Assembly: GCF_002443255.2 (NCBI RefSeq)
Contig: NW_019211455.1
Span: 40,033,449 to 40,097,448 of the forward strand
Source of the DNA: Varroa destructor
Taxonomy: Eukaryota; Arthropoda; Arachnida; Mesostigmata; Varroidae
Direction of reading: 5' to 3'
Length of the DNA stretch: 64,000 nucleotides
Each line of letters opens with the position of its first letter. The stretch's first letter is position 1. The notes under the pieces are model-generated. The model was not told the origin of the DNA and did no database searches. It saw nothing but the letters and a program-made list of their open reading frames with translations. The position numbers and the translations under genes were made by a program. This document shows, in pieces, positions 1-10,408 of this stretch.

Positions 1-680
1 TGACGCACAGCGATCTTCGTCTGAAGCCATTGCCCTTTTGGGTCGGGTAGGATCACCTATTTGGAAGAGGTTCGCTAGTTTCAAACTGCCGATGCCGCAA
101 CCGATTACTTTTCCAAAGGAACCATGAGCAGTTTTACTCCTAATTCCTCAGTACACGTTCGTGTTACATTTTTGTCTTAGCTTCGTTTTGCCTTTGTTAA
201 ATGGACTGCTGTTGTCGCGGTCTTCATCATCGTCGTTGCCATACCTATTGCTTATGTTGTCGGTTTCCAGCATTCTCAGTCCACTTTTTACCCCCCTCTT
301 CTTTCGTTTTTTCCTGCGGGATGCTGCTTTTTCATTGGGTTGGCTGTACGCAAATGCAACGTTTTCTGCTCTTTTCCGTAACAAATCGTTCTTAAGGTAA
401 ACAGGCGAGAGAAATGAGATGCCGCATAGACGGGATGAGCTGAATAGCTGGGGGTTCCGACGGGCTGATTTGCGCGGCTTTATGCTGCTCCATTTATTGT
501 CGGAACTAGGCAGTTTTGACGGCGGCCGGGAGGGGCGGGTCATTTCTTGCATGGTACGTTACTGCACAGCCGCCTTTGATATCAGATTGAACCTCAGCTG
601 GGTACGTACATATTGAAAAGGCAGTATTTGCTGTCCTCTCTATTCATTTTTTGCTATGGCTTATGCCTGAAGAGTGCTGA
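1..680. other. Spacer, no gene recognised
   Basis: Open frames occur on both strands around positions 148-616, but they overlap each other and have no convincing start context or splice flanks. The stretch is pyrimidine-rich on the + strand from about 160 to 350. I see no RNA gene or repeat here. Confidence 0.5.
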
Positions 681-800
681 AAAATCATTAACATTGCATA
701 ACTATAAAACAAGCGAAATAGAGAAGGTAAAAACGAAAGAAAAATCATTAACATTGCATAAATATAAAACGAGCAAAACAGAGAAGGCAAAAACGAAATA
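681..800 (+). repeat. 60-bp tandem duplication (two copies)
   Basis: Positions 681-740 and 741-800 are two adjacent copies of a 60-bp unit that differ at only a few bases. The period is exactly 20 codons. In one + frame the duplication reads through as two lysine-rich 20-residue units beginning EKSLTLH, ending at a stop at 799-801. That frame has no ATG (a TTG lies at 613) but is preceded by a hydrophobic stretch that looks like a signal peptide. It may be a small secreted repeat protein exon or simply a short DNA duplication. Confidence 0.9.
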
Positions 801-1046
801 AGTCATCATTTTTTTCTTTGTTTTTGTGATAAAACTCATTATATATGCGCTGTGTACTTTCAGCGCCTGGGACATAGTGAGATCCATTAGCCTGACATTT
901 TTTAGCTTAAGGTAAACTATGGCGACATTTTTTGCTTTAAACTTTAAAAGTAAAGAAAGTGCCTTACATTGTAATCACTTAGGCGTTTGAAAAAGAGTGC
1001 CGCATTGTTAAACAGCTGTTTCAACTTTTCTCGTTGCGATCCGCAG

Positions 1047-1372
1047 GTACCGGTTGCTGTCAGAGTTCTGTGTGTAACCAAAATCTCTGTTCTTCACATG
1101 CTTATCCGTACGTCGCTGAACTAAGGGTCCCATTGCTTGCAGACTCGGTGGGAAAGCTCGGGAAGTCTGCTTTCCGCCGGTGTTCACGCCCACAGATGTC
1201 TTTGGCCTCGTGTCATCTAACAACTTTCTTGCGGAGCCCATGTCGCGTACCTATAAAGGAGGGTAACGCGCGATCGGTCGATTCCTTGGTCGACGACCCT
1301 ACAGCCTTGTGGACTTTTCTAACAGAGCCTTACCTAGGCGAGTGTAGTCGGATTTGGTTAAAAGGATTGTAA
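1047..1372 (+). CDS. Candidate terminal exon, unknown protein
   Basis: A pyrimidine-rich acceptor (cttttctcgttgcgatccgcag, AG at 1045-1046) is followed by a frame that stays open for 107 codons to a stop at 1370-1372. The exon would begin with two bases finishing a split codon. The protein starts with a cysteine-rich stretch (TGCCQSSVCNQNLC) and then a mixed, soluble-looking composition. I do not recognise a family. No upstream exon was matched to it. Open frames of this length are expected a few times by chance in this much DNA, so this remains a candidate. Confidence 0.25.
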
Positions 1373-1537
1373 GATAGAGGCTGTTTGCCTGGCTTCATCT
1401 CTGCCGATCGAAGAGTTCACTGCTCTAACGGCCGCAACGACGTGCGCAACGAAGTGCGTTATGGGGGAGAATTCCATTAGGAGCACCATGAGAAAGCCGA
1501 GATTGGCTAACTTGGCTGTGGCGTGCTTAAGTCTAAA

Positions 1538-1605
1538 GCTGGAACCGGCAGGGGTCACAGCGTAAAAAGTTCTAGGTGGTTCTACTAGGCTACCCCGACG
1601 AATTG
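1538..1605 (-). repeat. tRNA-derived (SINE-like) relic
   Basis: On the minus strand, TAGCCTAGTAG (1582-1592) matches the RNA polymerase III A box TRGYNNARNGG at 10 of 11 positions. GGTTCCAGC (1538-1546) is a near B box starting 46 bases later, the distance found in real tRNAs. The flank before the A box (TTCGTCGGGG) resembles the element at 47.04 kb (TTCCTCGTGG). The stems do not form a proper cloverleaf and I cannot assign an anticodon, so a decayed SINE head or tRNA pseudogene is more likely than a working tRNA. Confidence 0.4.
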
Positions 1606-2341
1606 GGAATCAGTAGCGACGGCAGAAAAAACAGAAGAGGCAGAGATCTGAAGGCGTACGATAGTTGTCACCGGATTGGGGTTCAGGCGTTTGGTGCAAG
1701 ATGATTAAGAACATCGTGAGGAACCCTGCTCTAAAGTATTCTGAGGGCATAGCCCCTTTCGAAGCGATTACGGCAACCCTACTGCATACAGTGGATATTC
1801 CGTAGTCGTATAAAGAATAATCAGTGGTGGAAGAAAAAATGGTGGGGTAAGCGACAGTCTAAAACCGACAACACGCTATACGATAATCACAGCGCGCTGA
1901 ATGAGTCTGGGTTATATTGAGTCGTTAAGTTAGATGAGGCGGTATTAATTATCGATAAAGTTTTTGCGATCAGCACCCGTTTGGCGATACTAAGACGACT
2001 AACAACGCCAAAACGTAAGTCTTCACGTTCAAATGAAGAGCTGAATATGAAACTGTAGTTCTATATAAGTAAAATCTCAGCTTAGTGTTATTTTTATGGA
2101 ATTATTTAAATCGCATGTTCACAGAGCTAAAGACTACTGACATCAATGTTCTTTTTCGTATACCTACATTTCAAGGATATCTGTCCCAGTTGGAACCTGC
2201 TTAATGTGTGAGGCAATGAACACGCGCAGAAAAACTTCGGCCACTTTAAAATCAGGTGGCCGATTCCATACCCAATTTTTATATTAGCAACACGATACCA
2301 GGATCAAGTAAATGTGCGCTGTCCTTGCAGTGGCCTCTAGA

Positions 2342-2362
2342 CGATACGGATGCACCGTATCG
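2342..2362. repeat. Short perfect inverted repeat
   Basis: CGATACGG and CCGTATCG form 8-bp arms separated by five bases. It lies within a weak minus-strand open frame. No function is implied. Confidence 0.6.
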
Positions 2363-2639
2363 AATCGTCGTAATACGAAATTCACAACGCTGAGTTTAGT
2401 TACTATGTGCATATAATATACATCGCTGCGTAATGTATCTGGCACGACTCGTGTTTTCGATCTAATGGACGGATCCATCGTATTGCTAGACTGTCTTTTA
2501 TCAGTTCGGGTCTTATTCACGAGGCATGCACACTTTCACTAAACCTACGTGTATTGCTACGGCGAATGATAAGCCAACGATAGCCCTACTCATTAGTTAG
2601 ACAACTGATGTGGTCAAATTTTCTTCTTTTAGCCCCCTA

Positions 2640-2843
2640 CTATGTTACAGTGCTTTCTTTTGGTAGGTAGAAGAAACAGACGTGATCGACGTCAACGTCC
2701 AGTTTCGGTGTTTGCGTTCTGTGTTTGCCGAACGAAACGGAGGACTCTTGAACTGTTACGGTAGGGTATTTGGCTTGTTCCCATTCTTCGGCAGTAGCAC
2801 TCATGAAGCCTGTGTCAGCCTGATCGATTTCGGGGCCTGCCAT
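2640..2843 (-). CDS. Candidate small ORF, unknown protein
   Basis: The start codon lies in a very good eukaryotic context (gccATGG). The frame encodes 67 residues starting MAGPEIDQADTGF, acidic and polar in the first half, with no signal peptide or membrane segment. No family is recognised. The opposite strand also has an acceptor-like site (attttcttcttttag) and an open frame across this stretch, so the strand is uncertain. It could be a first coding exon, but I see no strong donor inside it. Confidence 0.25.
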   Translation of the reverse strand: MAGPEIDQADTGFMSATAEEWEQAKYPTVTVQESSVSFGKHRTQTPKLDVDVDHVCFFYLPKESTVT

Positions 2844-2892
2844 GGCAGATAAGTGGGATGGGTTAGAGACTGTTTTCTAAGACGAGAGCTTA

Positions 2893-3099
2893 CTACTCGA
2901 GAAGAATCGCCTCTTGCATACTAACATTGACATGATTCGGCTTGCTACTAGGTATGGGTACGTTTTCACAGAGGTTGGTGTAAGGTAAAGGAATATACGC
3001 ATTAAAGCAGTTGACTTGCCACTTTTTAGGGTTTAACGAAGCTTGACGAGTCGCTAGACGCTCCAAAAGTGCCTTTGGGGTATCTGTGCGGCAAGCCAT
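2893..3099 (-). CDS. Candidate small ORF, unknown protein
   Basis: From the internal ATG the frame encodes 68 residues starting MACRTDTPKALLERLATRQ, with a plausible helical N-terminus and then a Pro/Asn-rich part. It lies about 50 bp upstream of the 2640-2843 ORF on the same strand but in a different frame. The gap is too short for a normal intron. The pair could be the two halves of a frameshifted relic. No family is recognised. Confidence 0.2.
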   Translation of the reverse strand: MACRTDTPKALLERLATRQASLNPKKWQVNCFNAYIPLPYTNLCENVPIPSSKPNHVNVSMQEAILLE

Positions 3100-3646
3100 A
3101 TTAGCCAAACGTCATGGAGAAGACATGGCGTGGAGAACCTAGTCTGATGACTATATTACCTTGCAAGGATCCGAACGGGTGCATGTGCCATCGGAGCAGC
3201 ATCAATAGATTCAATATTATTTGGAAAGCATACTAAGTCAAAACCATTGCTTGCATTTCGGTCGCCTGTATTACGACACGACGTAATAGCCAGCGGGTGC
3301 AAGCAAATGCAAGAGGGTTCAGGGCCAGCTTAAAACCGCCGCAATGAGCTGTAAAGTTAAAATTAGATAAAATCCCCAGATTATTAAATTATATTGGTAA
3401 TATCGTATCAACTCTTGTTGAAAAGGTAAAATTAGTTAGTTAGTGGTGGAAAAAATAGAGCGAATTTCTAATAAATAGTCAAATAGTTCTTTATTACAGC
3501 TGATGTGTATGACGGTCTTAGCTTTTGGTACGTATGCTCAGTATCTAAAAGGCTTCCTGAATAATCTAATTTGTCTGAGATACATACATACGCAGTCCAT
3601 TGACCGAATATAGAAATTCTAATAGCACCAACCGACGCCGGTAGGA

Positions 3647-3865
3647 CTACACGAGAGCCGTCATTCTAAGCTTAGCCGTGGCGTTAGCAATATTAGCAAC
3701 GGTCGTAACGGGCCAAGTTTCTAGCTCCCAGTAGCTTATAGTCTTGATGGAGTGTGACCGCGCGGTCCATGCGAACGCCCACGCAGTGACATAGGCTGAC
3801 AAGCGCTCACTTGGGAACTCTCTTACTGAAACGCTTGGTGCAGTGAACCAGCTGACCGTCTCCAT
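3647..3865 (-). CDS. Candidate small ORF, unknown protein
   Basis: An ATG-started frame of 72 residues (METVSWFTAPSVSVREF at the start). It overlaps, in another frame, the end of a second minus-strand frame (3823-4008) that also has a natural composition. The two together could be a frameshifted pseudogene. No motif is recognised. Confidence 0.15.
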   Translation of the reverse strand: METVSWFTAPSVSVREFPSERLSAYVTAWAFAWTARSHSIKTISYWELETWPVTTVANIANATAKLRMTALV

Positions 3866-6589
3866 AATCGTTCGGTTGAGCCACGTGTTACGTCATCTAT
3901 AAGGTCCCGACATAACGACGTAAACCGAGGTTGTACCATGTTATCGTATTGTTGGTTCCGTAGTGATTCATGTACTTGATACTGTTTGCTGGCTCCACTT
4001 GAGTCCACAGTGGCACAGGGAATTTATGGTAAGCTCGTGCAGCTGTGTACGAGTACGCAAACCTGGGGCATTCTACTTCCTGTGGATGTTAGCTGGACTA
4101 GTGGACGGTTAAGTACACACGCGACTTAAGGCACGGCAGCTGATTGAGCCTCACTTCATAATCCATATATGATACAGGTCACCGCGAGTCCTTTATGCTG
4201 TGTGGCGATATACAGTTTATTGCTAAGGAACCAAGTAGTATTTGTGTACAACGTATACATACACAGATATTGAATATTCGAATTCAGTGGTTTTGGGAAG
4301 CTGAGTCGATTTGCCCAGTAACTATAACAGGAGCGTGAATGTCTTTAGTAGCTATATTTCGACCCACTGGACATTGTCGGGGTGAGCATGTGTCGTGGCT
4401 TGCTGGTAATGACGGTCAGGAGCTTCGTAGCTTCTCGTAGCGTATGCTTTGAGGGATCATGCATCTTTGCGAAGCAGGAAGTCGACTTACCTTAGATGTG
4501 ACTAGATGGAGCAGACACGCCTATGATGAGCATGACAAGTGTGTGTCGTATATGACCTCTAGGATATGTTGCTCGCCTACCTACAGAGCTTACCTTGACG
4601 CTGAGATATGAACTGTAGGATATAGAGGTCATTACATCGAGACTATGGAACGAAACACTATGGTGGATAAACACGAGCTAGGAAAAATGAGAAACGTATG
4701 TTACATTAATACGCGCTTCTTCAAGCGTTTGCGTTAAACACTGAATATAGTAGTCGGTTTTAGATCATACTTGTGGTATTGGCACCTCCACATTTCGATA
4801 GCGTAGTACTAGGCAGGTAATGAAGAAGGTGAATTTAACACTGGACCAATTTCGTTTTCTGACGAGCCGTGACGATTCTGGAATTGGTTCTGGTCAGCCA
4901 TAAACATTTTACCTTTTCAATTTCGAAGCATTTTGTCTCGTATTAAAGGAAACAGCTAGATTCTTATAGATATCTTTCTTTAGATTTCTGCGGTCATGTT
5001 GTGGTCAAGAGATCCTTGCGGTTGCTTAGGGTGTAGACAAAACGTGCCTGTGGTTAGAGCCGGCGATAACGCCCAAAGCACAAGAACAGACTGCACTAGT
5101 CCTTTAGAGGACAGAACCGCTAGCCTGTTCTACCACACATTATTGGAACAGCGTCACTTTTTTAGTAGGGATCGAGGCACATGCAGGAGCTGCGCGTTGT
5201 AACTAGCACACTTCGTTATCCTCTTTTGCTCCCTACTGTTAACTGAGCTGCCAGCCCATTTTGCCTCAACCCTCAGCTTCGCATCTACTCAAGGCAACCA
5301 ACCGCGTCCTGCTGTACTAGATCGCTCTGTTTGATTGTGCAAGGCAACTTCCATTCTCCCCTATTCTCGGAAGTCGAGGGGTCCTTCATTTGGGTTTTTT
5401 TTTTGGCCCGTAGAGGATAGGCGGCTGATGTAAAGGAAGGCGGGTGAGTACACACACTTGCGTCGTCCTCGTCTGTTCACGAGTGCGAGAGCCCTGCTAA
5501 TAGTATTATGCTGACGACAAAGACGACTCCTGCAATGGCAGCCACCATTACAACAACTTGCTAAAGCTGTCCATGTTAGTGCTGGTTGAGGGTGTCGAAT
5601 AGATAGGCGAGGCGACCCAGGACGGCTCAGCTAGCGAAGGACAAGCGGTGGAGAAAAGACTGGGGGTGCGGACGCGATGGGGGTGGGGACAGTGGAGGGA
5701 AAGGGAGCTCCAGTTTTCGCATTCGCTGTGGTCTCACCGTTGAATTTGGATGGTTCACCACCCACGTCTAAGTAGCTATTTAGGAAAACTCGAAGTCGTA
5801 CGGTGATGTCGGACGTTGTGAATGGATGCCCTATTGGGCTTATTTGATGGCTGTCTACGGATAGAGAAACGAGCAATGGAGTTCTGAGTTTGGCCAACAA
5901 TACGGTGGAGCAACTTCGAGCATGATCGAGAAGCAGGACGGAAATGGCGAACGGGAATCAATCAGAACGAAAGGGGTAAAGTTTGTTCGCTGCGTTATAT
6001 TTTGCGCCATAAATCAGGTACGAGGCACATTGCTAGTAGAACTTGAGAAATCAATTTGCAGGCGAGCAGCAATATGACATCGAAGCGAATTATAGACATA
6101 GAACGCTTGAGACTAACAACGGGTTTTTTTCAGGTAGTGGGATTGGGGGCTGTATGTTTTAGCTAGCGCCAAAGATTCAAGCAAATAAAATTGTGAAGTT
6201 CCATCTGAAGGCTCAAGAATTTAAGGAAATTGCACCTGATTCAAAAATATTTGGAATTTCTTTAAATGACCCCATGGTAGCTGCTCGAACGGACTGCTAA
6301 ACTGTTACGTATTGGCGTACCCGTTCATAAAGTCAAGGAACCGAAAACGAGGTTTATGTATTATCGACAGTGCTGTAGCATTTGCTTATACTGCCATGGT
6401 GTTTTTTTAGAATTACGAAAACTCTTCTTAGACTTCCTAGATTTGAACACGATTAATCTGTATTGAAATTAAAATCGTATAATCAATGAAAAATGAATTT
6501 TTGCATTATCCAACCAATGCAACACTAAGGAACCGCCAAAGAAATACAATTTTGGCTTCTACCCCTTTGATTAACACCTCTCTTTATTT
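3866..6589. other. Spacer, no gene recognised
   Basis: One ATG frame on the + strand (4996-5202, 68 residues, beginning MLWSRDPCGCLGC) and a Pro/Ser/Thr-rich minus-strand frame (5631-5900) are present but unsupported. A strong acceptor-like site at about 6120-6134 (gggtttttttcag) leads only to very short frames. The segment from 5400 to 5960 is distinctly GC-rich compared with its surroundings. Confidence 0.45.
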
Positions 6590-6965
6590 AAAAAATAATT
6601 GACACGTAACGAGCTAATACAAGCGTATTGTTTACTAGTTGTGGTACGTTTCACCGGAAGTTATTGTACGTGACCGCTCTTCGTGTCGATAACTTTTATC
6701 GACGATATTCCTAAAGCTAAAAAATAATATCAATAATATACCTAAAGATGATTAAATAATAAAATATTTTATTATTCTATTAATTACTAAATTATTTTTC
6801 TCATAAGCAACAAATATAAATAATAGTAAATTAAGTTTTAACATTACTCATAAAAAGAATCAACTTTCTATAGAAAAAAAAAAAACTATTAAAGGAGTTA
6901 CTAATAAAAATTTAATTCTTAACAATTTTGTTTAAGTTATATTATACATTTTTAAAGGCATAGTC
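6590..6965. repeat. AT-rich block
   Basis: About 375 bp composed almost entirely of A and T, with many TTA/TAA/AAT runs and a run of 12 A at 6874-6885. Checked against the usual mitochondrial signatures, it shows no extended frame in the invertebrate mitochondrial code and no recognisable tRNA or rRNA core. I therefore call it low-complexity spacer and not a nuclear mitochondrial copy. It ends just upstream of the acceptor at 7019-7020. Confidence 0.7.
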
Positions 6966-7020
6966 ATTTTTGGGGTATGAGCCCAAACTTAGCTTACTTT
7001 AAATTACTTTCTTCGTACAG

Positions 7021-7128
7021 GTGATACTAGACCAGGTTACAATGGCAAGAAAAACATCACCACGGCGCACAGAAGATGAATTCGCACTTCTTGTATATGG
7101 AAGTCGCAGCTGCGACGAAGACATCTAG
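7021..7128 (+). CDS. Candidate terminal exon, unknown protein
   Basis: The sequence aaattactttcttcgtacag is a good acceptor (AG at 7019-7020). It is followed in phase 0 by 35 codons and a stop. The peptide begins VILDQVTMARKTSPRR and ends in an acidic tail. The AT-rich block immediately upstream is what one expects of an intron. No upstream exon or family was found. Short acceptor-led frames like this also occur by chance. Confidence 0.25.
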   Translation: MILDQVTMARKTSPRRTEDEFALLVYGSRSCDEDI

Positions 7129-7298
7129 GGTCCAACCGGACGCCACGAGAACCACAGGCATGGGGTCGGGCTACAGTGTGGGGTAGTTGCGTTGTATTTT
7201 ATACCAGGCTCGCGCTTTTCCATTGCTCTAGCGTTTCACGGTGTCTGGTGATTGGTGGAACATTTTGGCAGAGGACACAGAGAGCCAGCTAGGGCGGA

Positions 7299-7742
7299 TT
7301 AACATAATTTAGCAAAAGTAGAAATCATTGTTGCAATGGCGCGCTTATTGCCAAACGCTAAATGTATTGCGGAGCACCTGAGACTCCATAACCTGTTGGC
7401 ACTGGGCATGACAAGTCGATCTGTCATGTTAATATGCTCGATTAACATAATTGTATATAGCACGAATCGAACATACAATTGTCTCCTCATAGCTACCGCT
7501 GAATAACAATGTTTTGCTTTCTTAATCTGTCTCAGTTGGACCGTTTTTCCGTTCTTAAGTCCATACAGTATTATGGGTTTGTCGAATACACTATGGTTGC
7601 TATTTGCTTTATTTTTATGAACGAAATGTAACTGAAACAACGGGAGCGGTGGGGTGCAACTTGAGGTACTCGAACAATTTATCGAATTTTTATAGAAGTC
7701 TCCAAAGTAAAGATTGGACAAACCAAATGCGCTCCACTCCAT
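7299..7742 (-). CDS. Longest-class ATG ORF, unknown protein
   Basis: An ATG with G at -3 and G at +4 opens 147 codons. By a rough base-composition estimate, ATG frames this long should occur less than once by chance in the window. The protein starts MEWSAFGLSNLYFGDFYKN, has a Cys/Ser/Pro-rich patch at about residues 22-35, a Lys/Arg-rich middle and no clear membrane segment or signal peptide. I do not recognise a family. No TATA box is visible upstream. It could be a single-exon gene or the long exon of a split gene. Confidence 0.3.
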   Translation of the reverse strand: MEWSAFGLSNLYFGDFYKNSINCSSTSSCTPPLPLFQLHFVHKNKANSNHSVFDKPIILYGLKNGKTVQLRQIKKAKHCYSAVAMRRQLYVRFVLYTIMLIEHINMTDRLVMPSANRLWSLRCSAIHLAFGNKRAIATMISTFAKLC

Positions 7743-8983
7743 TGCCTAGCAGTGAGCCTTTTCCTCTCCAGGGTAGAAACCGGTGAAAATTTCATTGGAA
7801 TCAAATCAAGCGTGGGAAAAAAGCAAGGGAAATGTCTGCATAAATCACGAGATCTGATTTAGATCTGGCACTAGCAAGCAAATGTCTTGCAGGCCCTTGC
7901 ATGTTGTCGAAAAAGAAAGGCTCATGGAAAATTCCACTAGTTTCATAGCTGTCCTGCAGTCCATTAGTCGAGAGCCTGTTGTGTCCATCTTCAACCTTGC
8001 TTACCTGCTCTGCCCCATACAGCTCCCGCTACAAAAAAAAGGAAAATCGACAAAGTGTATCCGGTTTCGAAAGCTGTCCTACTCCATCTAGTCGACCTAC
8101 TAGGCCTATTTTTACCCACATAGAAGTTGTCTGCATTATAGTGTCGCATAGCTTTTTTGGATTCTACGGCTTCTCTTTTTCCTGGTGTTAATAAGACCCA
8201 ACAGCTTAAAATATAACGGTACGAGCATGCAAAAAGCTTTGAGACGCATAAAATTGCCACAACGAAGATAATAGGCATAATCGTCCGCTGGGCCATCAGA
8301 GCCCGACTAAGGGGATCTTCTTAGAAGTTAAACATGATGGAAGGTAGTGGGCTTCGACAGGTTAACTGTACCTTTAGTCCCACCAACACGTTTGTGCCTT
8401 TCTCTCTTTACCGGCTGGCTGAGTTAGCTAGCGAACTTGACACGTGTGCGCCTTGCATCTGAATAATAGCGGATGTTGACGCGTGTGGGCGGGCGTCAGA
8501 GATCGGCCACCGATGCAGTTTTATTTCAGTTTGATTTCGTATGATACGGAGATCTCAGCGGATTCTGATTACTGTTATCTGAGGCTCTTAATTCGAGCTG
8601 ATTGTATTTTTGTACATAGATAAGGAAGATTTTTTGGCTTGGCCGAGAGTAGGTATTTGATCATATTTGAGGCTGTAATTTGTGTTGTTGTCCAACGTTT
8701 TTCCTGTTGTGTCATAATATCTACTATCTATTATTAGGCGCGTGTCTTCATAGTTGTTTATGATTCTTTGTTTACGAAAGATAGCTCGGGGTGCCTATGG
8801 GTGTGATTGCCGCATCGTAATTTTCGATAAAGGGAACAAGATTTATGAAAGCTATAGTCGCCTTGATAAGAATTATATTAATTACGTGGAAAACGGTATT
8901 TCAAACATGCGGTAACATACAGGCTCGTTTGTGACACTAAAATAGGATCAGCGAAAGGATCTTGAAAGTGCGGTACACGACGC
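7743..8983. other. Spacer, no gene recognised
   Basis: Overlapping frames on both strands at 7882-8296 show no consistent start or splice context. The minus-strand one has a hydrophobic start but uses the same DNA as two + frames. Nothing else was seen. Confidence 0.45.
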
Positions 8984-8993
8984 TATATAAAAG
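8984..8993 (+). promoter_or_regulatory. TATA box
   Basis: TATATAAAAG in a GC-flanked context (gacgc...agctcg) is a canonical TATA element. Transcription would start near 9014. The same 15-base string GCTATATAAAAGAGC occurs again at 52.7 kb. The first ATG downstream is at 9160. Confidence 0.4.
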
Positions 8994-9018
8994 AGCTCGA
9001 ACTTATCAATTCCTCCAC

Positions 9019-9119
9019 ATTTTAGCTTATCATAGGCAGTCAAGTACTTCTTTACACATCGCTACCTCGCTAATTGAAACAAGAATTGCTTCGTACTAGC
9101 TAGATAGATAAGCTAAAAT
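9019..9119. repeat. 13-bp perfect inverted repeat around a 75-bp centre
   Basis: ATTTTAGCTTATC (9019-9031) and GATAAGCTAAAAT (9107-9119) are exact reverse complements. They lie between the TATA box at 8984 and the small ORF at 9160, so a transcript from that promoter would carry them in its 5' leader and could fold there. Arms this long at this spacing are uncommon by chance but not decisive. Confidence 0.7.
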
Positions 9120-9159
9120 CATACTAGCCAAGATTCCCTGTGGCGTTCTAAAGGTAAAG

Positions 9160-9264
9160 ATGTCTCCTTGTGGAATGCTGTACCATAAGACCTACAGCAA
9201 GTATCTTTATTGCACAACATCTATTGAGGTGATATGTGCTGTGTCCCGCAACAACTTCTACTAA
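9160..9264 (+). CDS. Small ORF downstream of a TATA box
   Basis: This is the first ATG after the inferred start of transcription near 9014. It opens 34 codons beginning MSPCGMLYHKTYSKYLYC, rich in tyrosine and cysteine. There is no clear signal peptide. It could be a small peptide gene without introns, or the frame may be accidental and the TATA box unused. No family is recognised. Confidence 0.25.
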   Translation: MSPCGMLYHKTYSKYLYCTTSIEVICAVSRNNFY

Positions 9265-9543
9265 AATCTACAGTAGATTGCCATGATTAGGACAGTTCTA
9301 TCCGAGATAGCAGGGCGTTCCGCCAATGAAATGTCACCAGTGGAGAAATGTTTCCTTGGCATTACTACCATCGCCACCGCTACTACTCCGAAAAAGCTGG
9401 CGATATAGTCAAAAAGTCTGAACTTCTTTGATCGTAGTAACAGGGACTCCCCTCTGCCGCCTTGCCGAGCACAGTTTTGTCGTTGGGTGGCTTCCACGTA
9501 TCGATTGCTTTTTTTTGTTTGGCAGTTTGTTTCTCTCTGTTAG

Positions 9544-9613
9544 CCGTTCCGTTACCAGCAAAAATAGCCCAAGCGTGATCATGGCCACGATTCAACTATC
9601 CTCCGCCACCTAA
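9544..9613 (+). CDS. Candidate short terminal exon
   Basis: A strong acceptor (gtttgtttctctctgttag, AG at 9542-9543) is followed by one frame that stays open for 22 codons to a stop (RSVTSKNSPSVIMATIQL). The pyrimidine tract is one of the better ones on the + strand, but the exon is short and no upstream partner was found. Confidence 0.2.
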
Positions 9614-10087
9614 GGATCTCATGTCATCTTAGCCTTCAAGGCCGCTTCTTTCTTTTAATACTACTTCTTCTGAATGCAACGGAAGAGGGTAGGGGCCTTT
9701 ATGGGTTAAATTAGGGTAAAAGGAAGGCATTGCTAGTACAATGTAGCAACTTCATCCATCTGTACGGACACCTTAGGCGGCCTCAGTCAGGCCCGCGGCA
9801 GTGATGGTGAATACGGAAGAACGGTTCGGAGGTGAACTGGAAGCGGCTGACGGAAAAGAACGCTAACGTACGCGATAAAGCTACGTAACCATCAGGAAGT
9901 TGCAATCGTTACCCGTTTCTTGGCTTGCTTGTCTCTGGGGAAAAGTGGTAAGGTTGCCTTGCCAGAGGATTTATGCTGGCGTCAGCAATAGCCGCGAAAG
10001 TTACCACGAACCCTAGCTAGGGAGGCTTTGGTTCGGTCTGCGTGACGAGTTGTGCTCGCCTGAGTCTCTTTATATGTGGGCGCGCGT

Positions 10088-10408
10088 ATGTATGTTCAAG
10101 GTAAACTGTGCGAATGTAGTGCAGCCACCTCTGTTCTCGCTTTCCGTCAAGGCGTCGCAATCTATTTTCTTTCTGGTGGGGCTTTGTCTCAAAGTCATGT
10201 CGTCTGCGAGGCACCTACGAGCCTAGGAAAAACTCAGGGCGTGGTTCCACGGTCCCGGACAGCCGCAGACTGGCCGTTGTTTCACTCCAGAAGCTGTACC
10301 AATTATCAGTTCTGGATTTCTGAAGTGTATAAAAGACCATATAGGTTTAAGTGCAACTCTGTATATGACACGACTAATTGGCTTTTGAACTTCTGGTACT
10401 TGTTTTAA
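10088..10408 (+). CDS. Candidate ORF, unknown cysteine-containing protein
   Basis: An ATG frame of 106 codons (MYVQGKLCECSAATSVLAF at the start) with cysteines spread along its length and an aromatic-rich C-terminus. Frames of about this length are expected a few times by chance. A TATAAAAG string lies inside it at 10328-10335, so the frame and a promoter reading of the same DNA compete. No family is recognised. Confidence 0.2.
   Translation: MYVQGKLCECSAATSVLAFRQGVAIYFLSGGALSQSHVVCEAPTSLGKTQGVVPRSRTAADWPLFHSRSCTNYQFWISEVYKRPYRFKCNSVYDTTNWLLNFWYLF

Larger units (their letters stand above)
1373..2639. other. Spacer with one tRNA-like relic
   Basis: Apart from the tRNA-like box pair at 1538-1592 and a small hairpin at 2342-2362, nothing is recognised. 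Minus-strand open frames at 1358-1558 and 2284-2520 lack a good start or splice context. Confidence 0.5.

Noticed and set aside
6590..6965. Possible nuclear copy of mitochondrial DNA
   Set aside because: It is extremely AT-rich, but no mitochondrial gene, tRNA or rRNA core could be read in either strand.
10328..10335. TATAAAAG as a promoter
   Set aside because: The first downstream ATG gives a seven-codon frame and no donor follows at exon-like distance. About four or five such strings are expected by chance over both strands.
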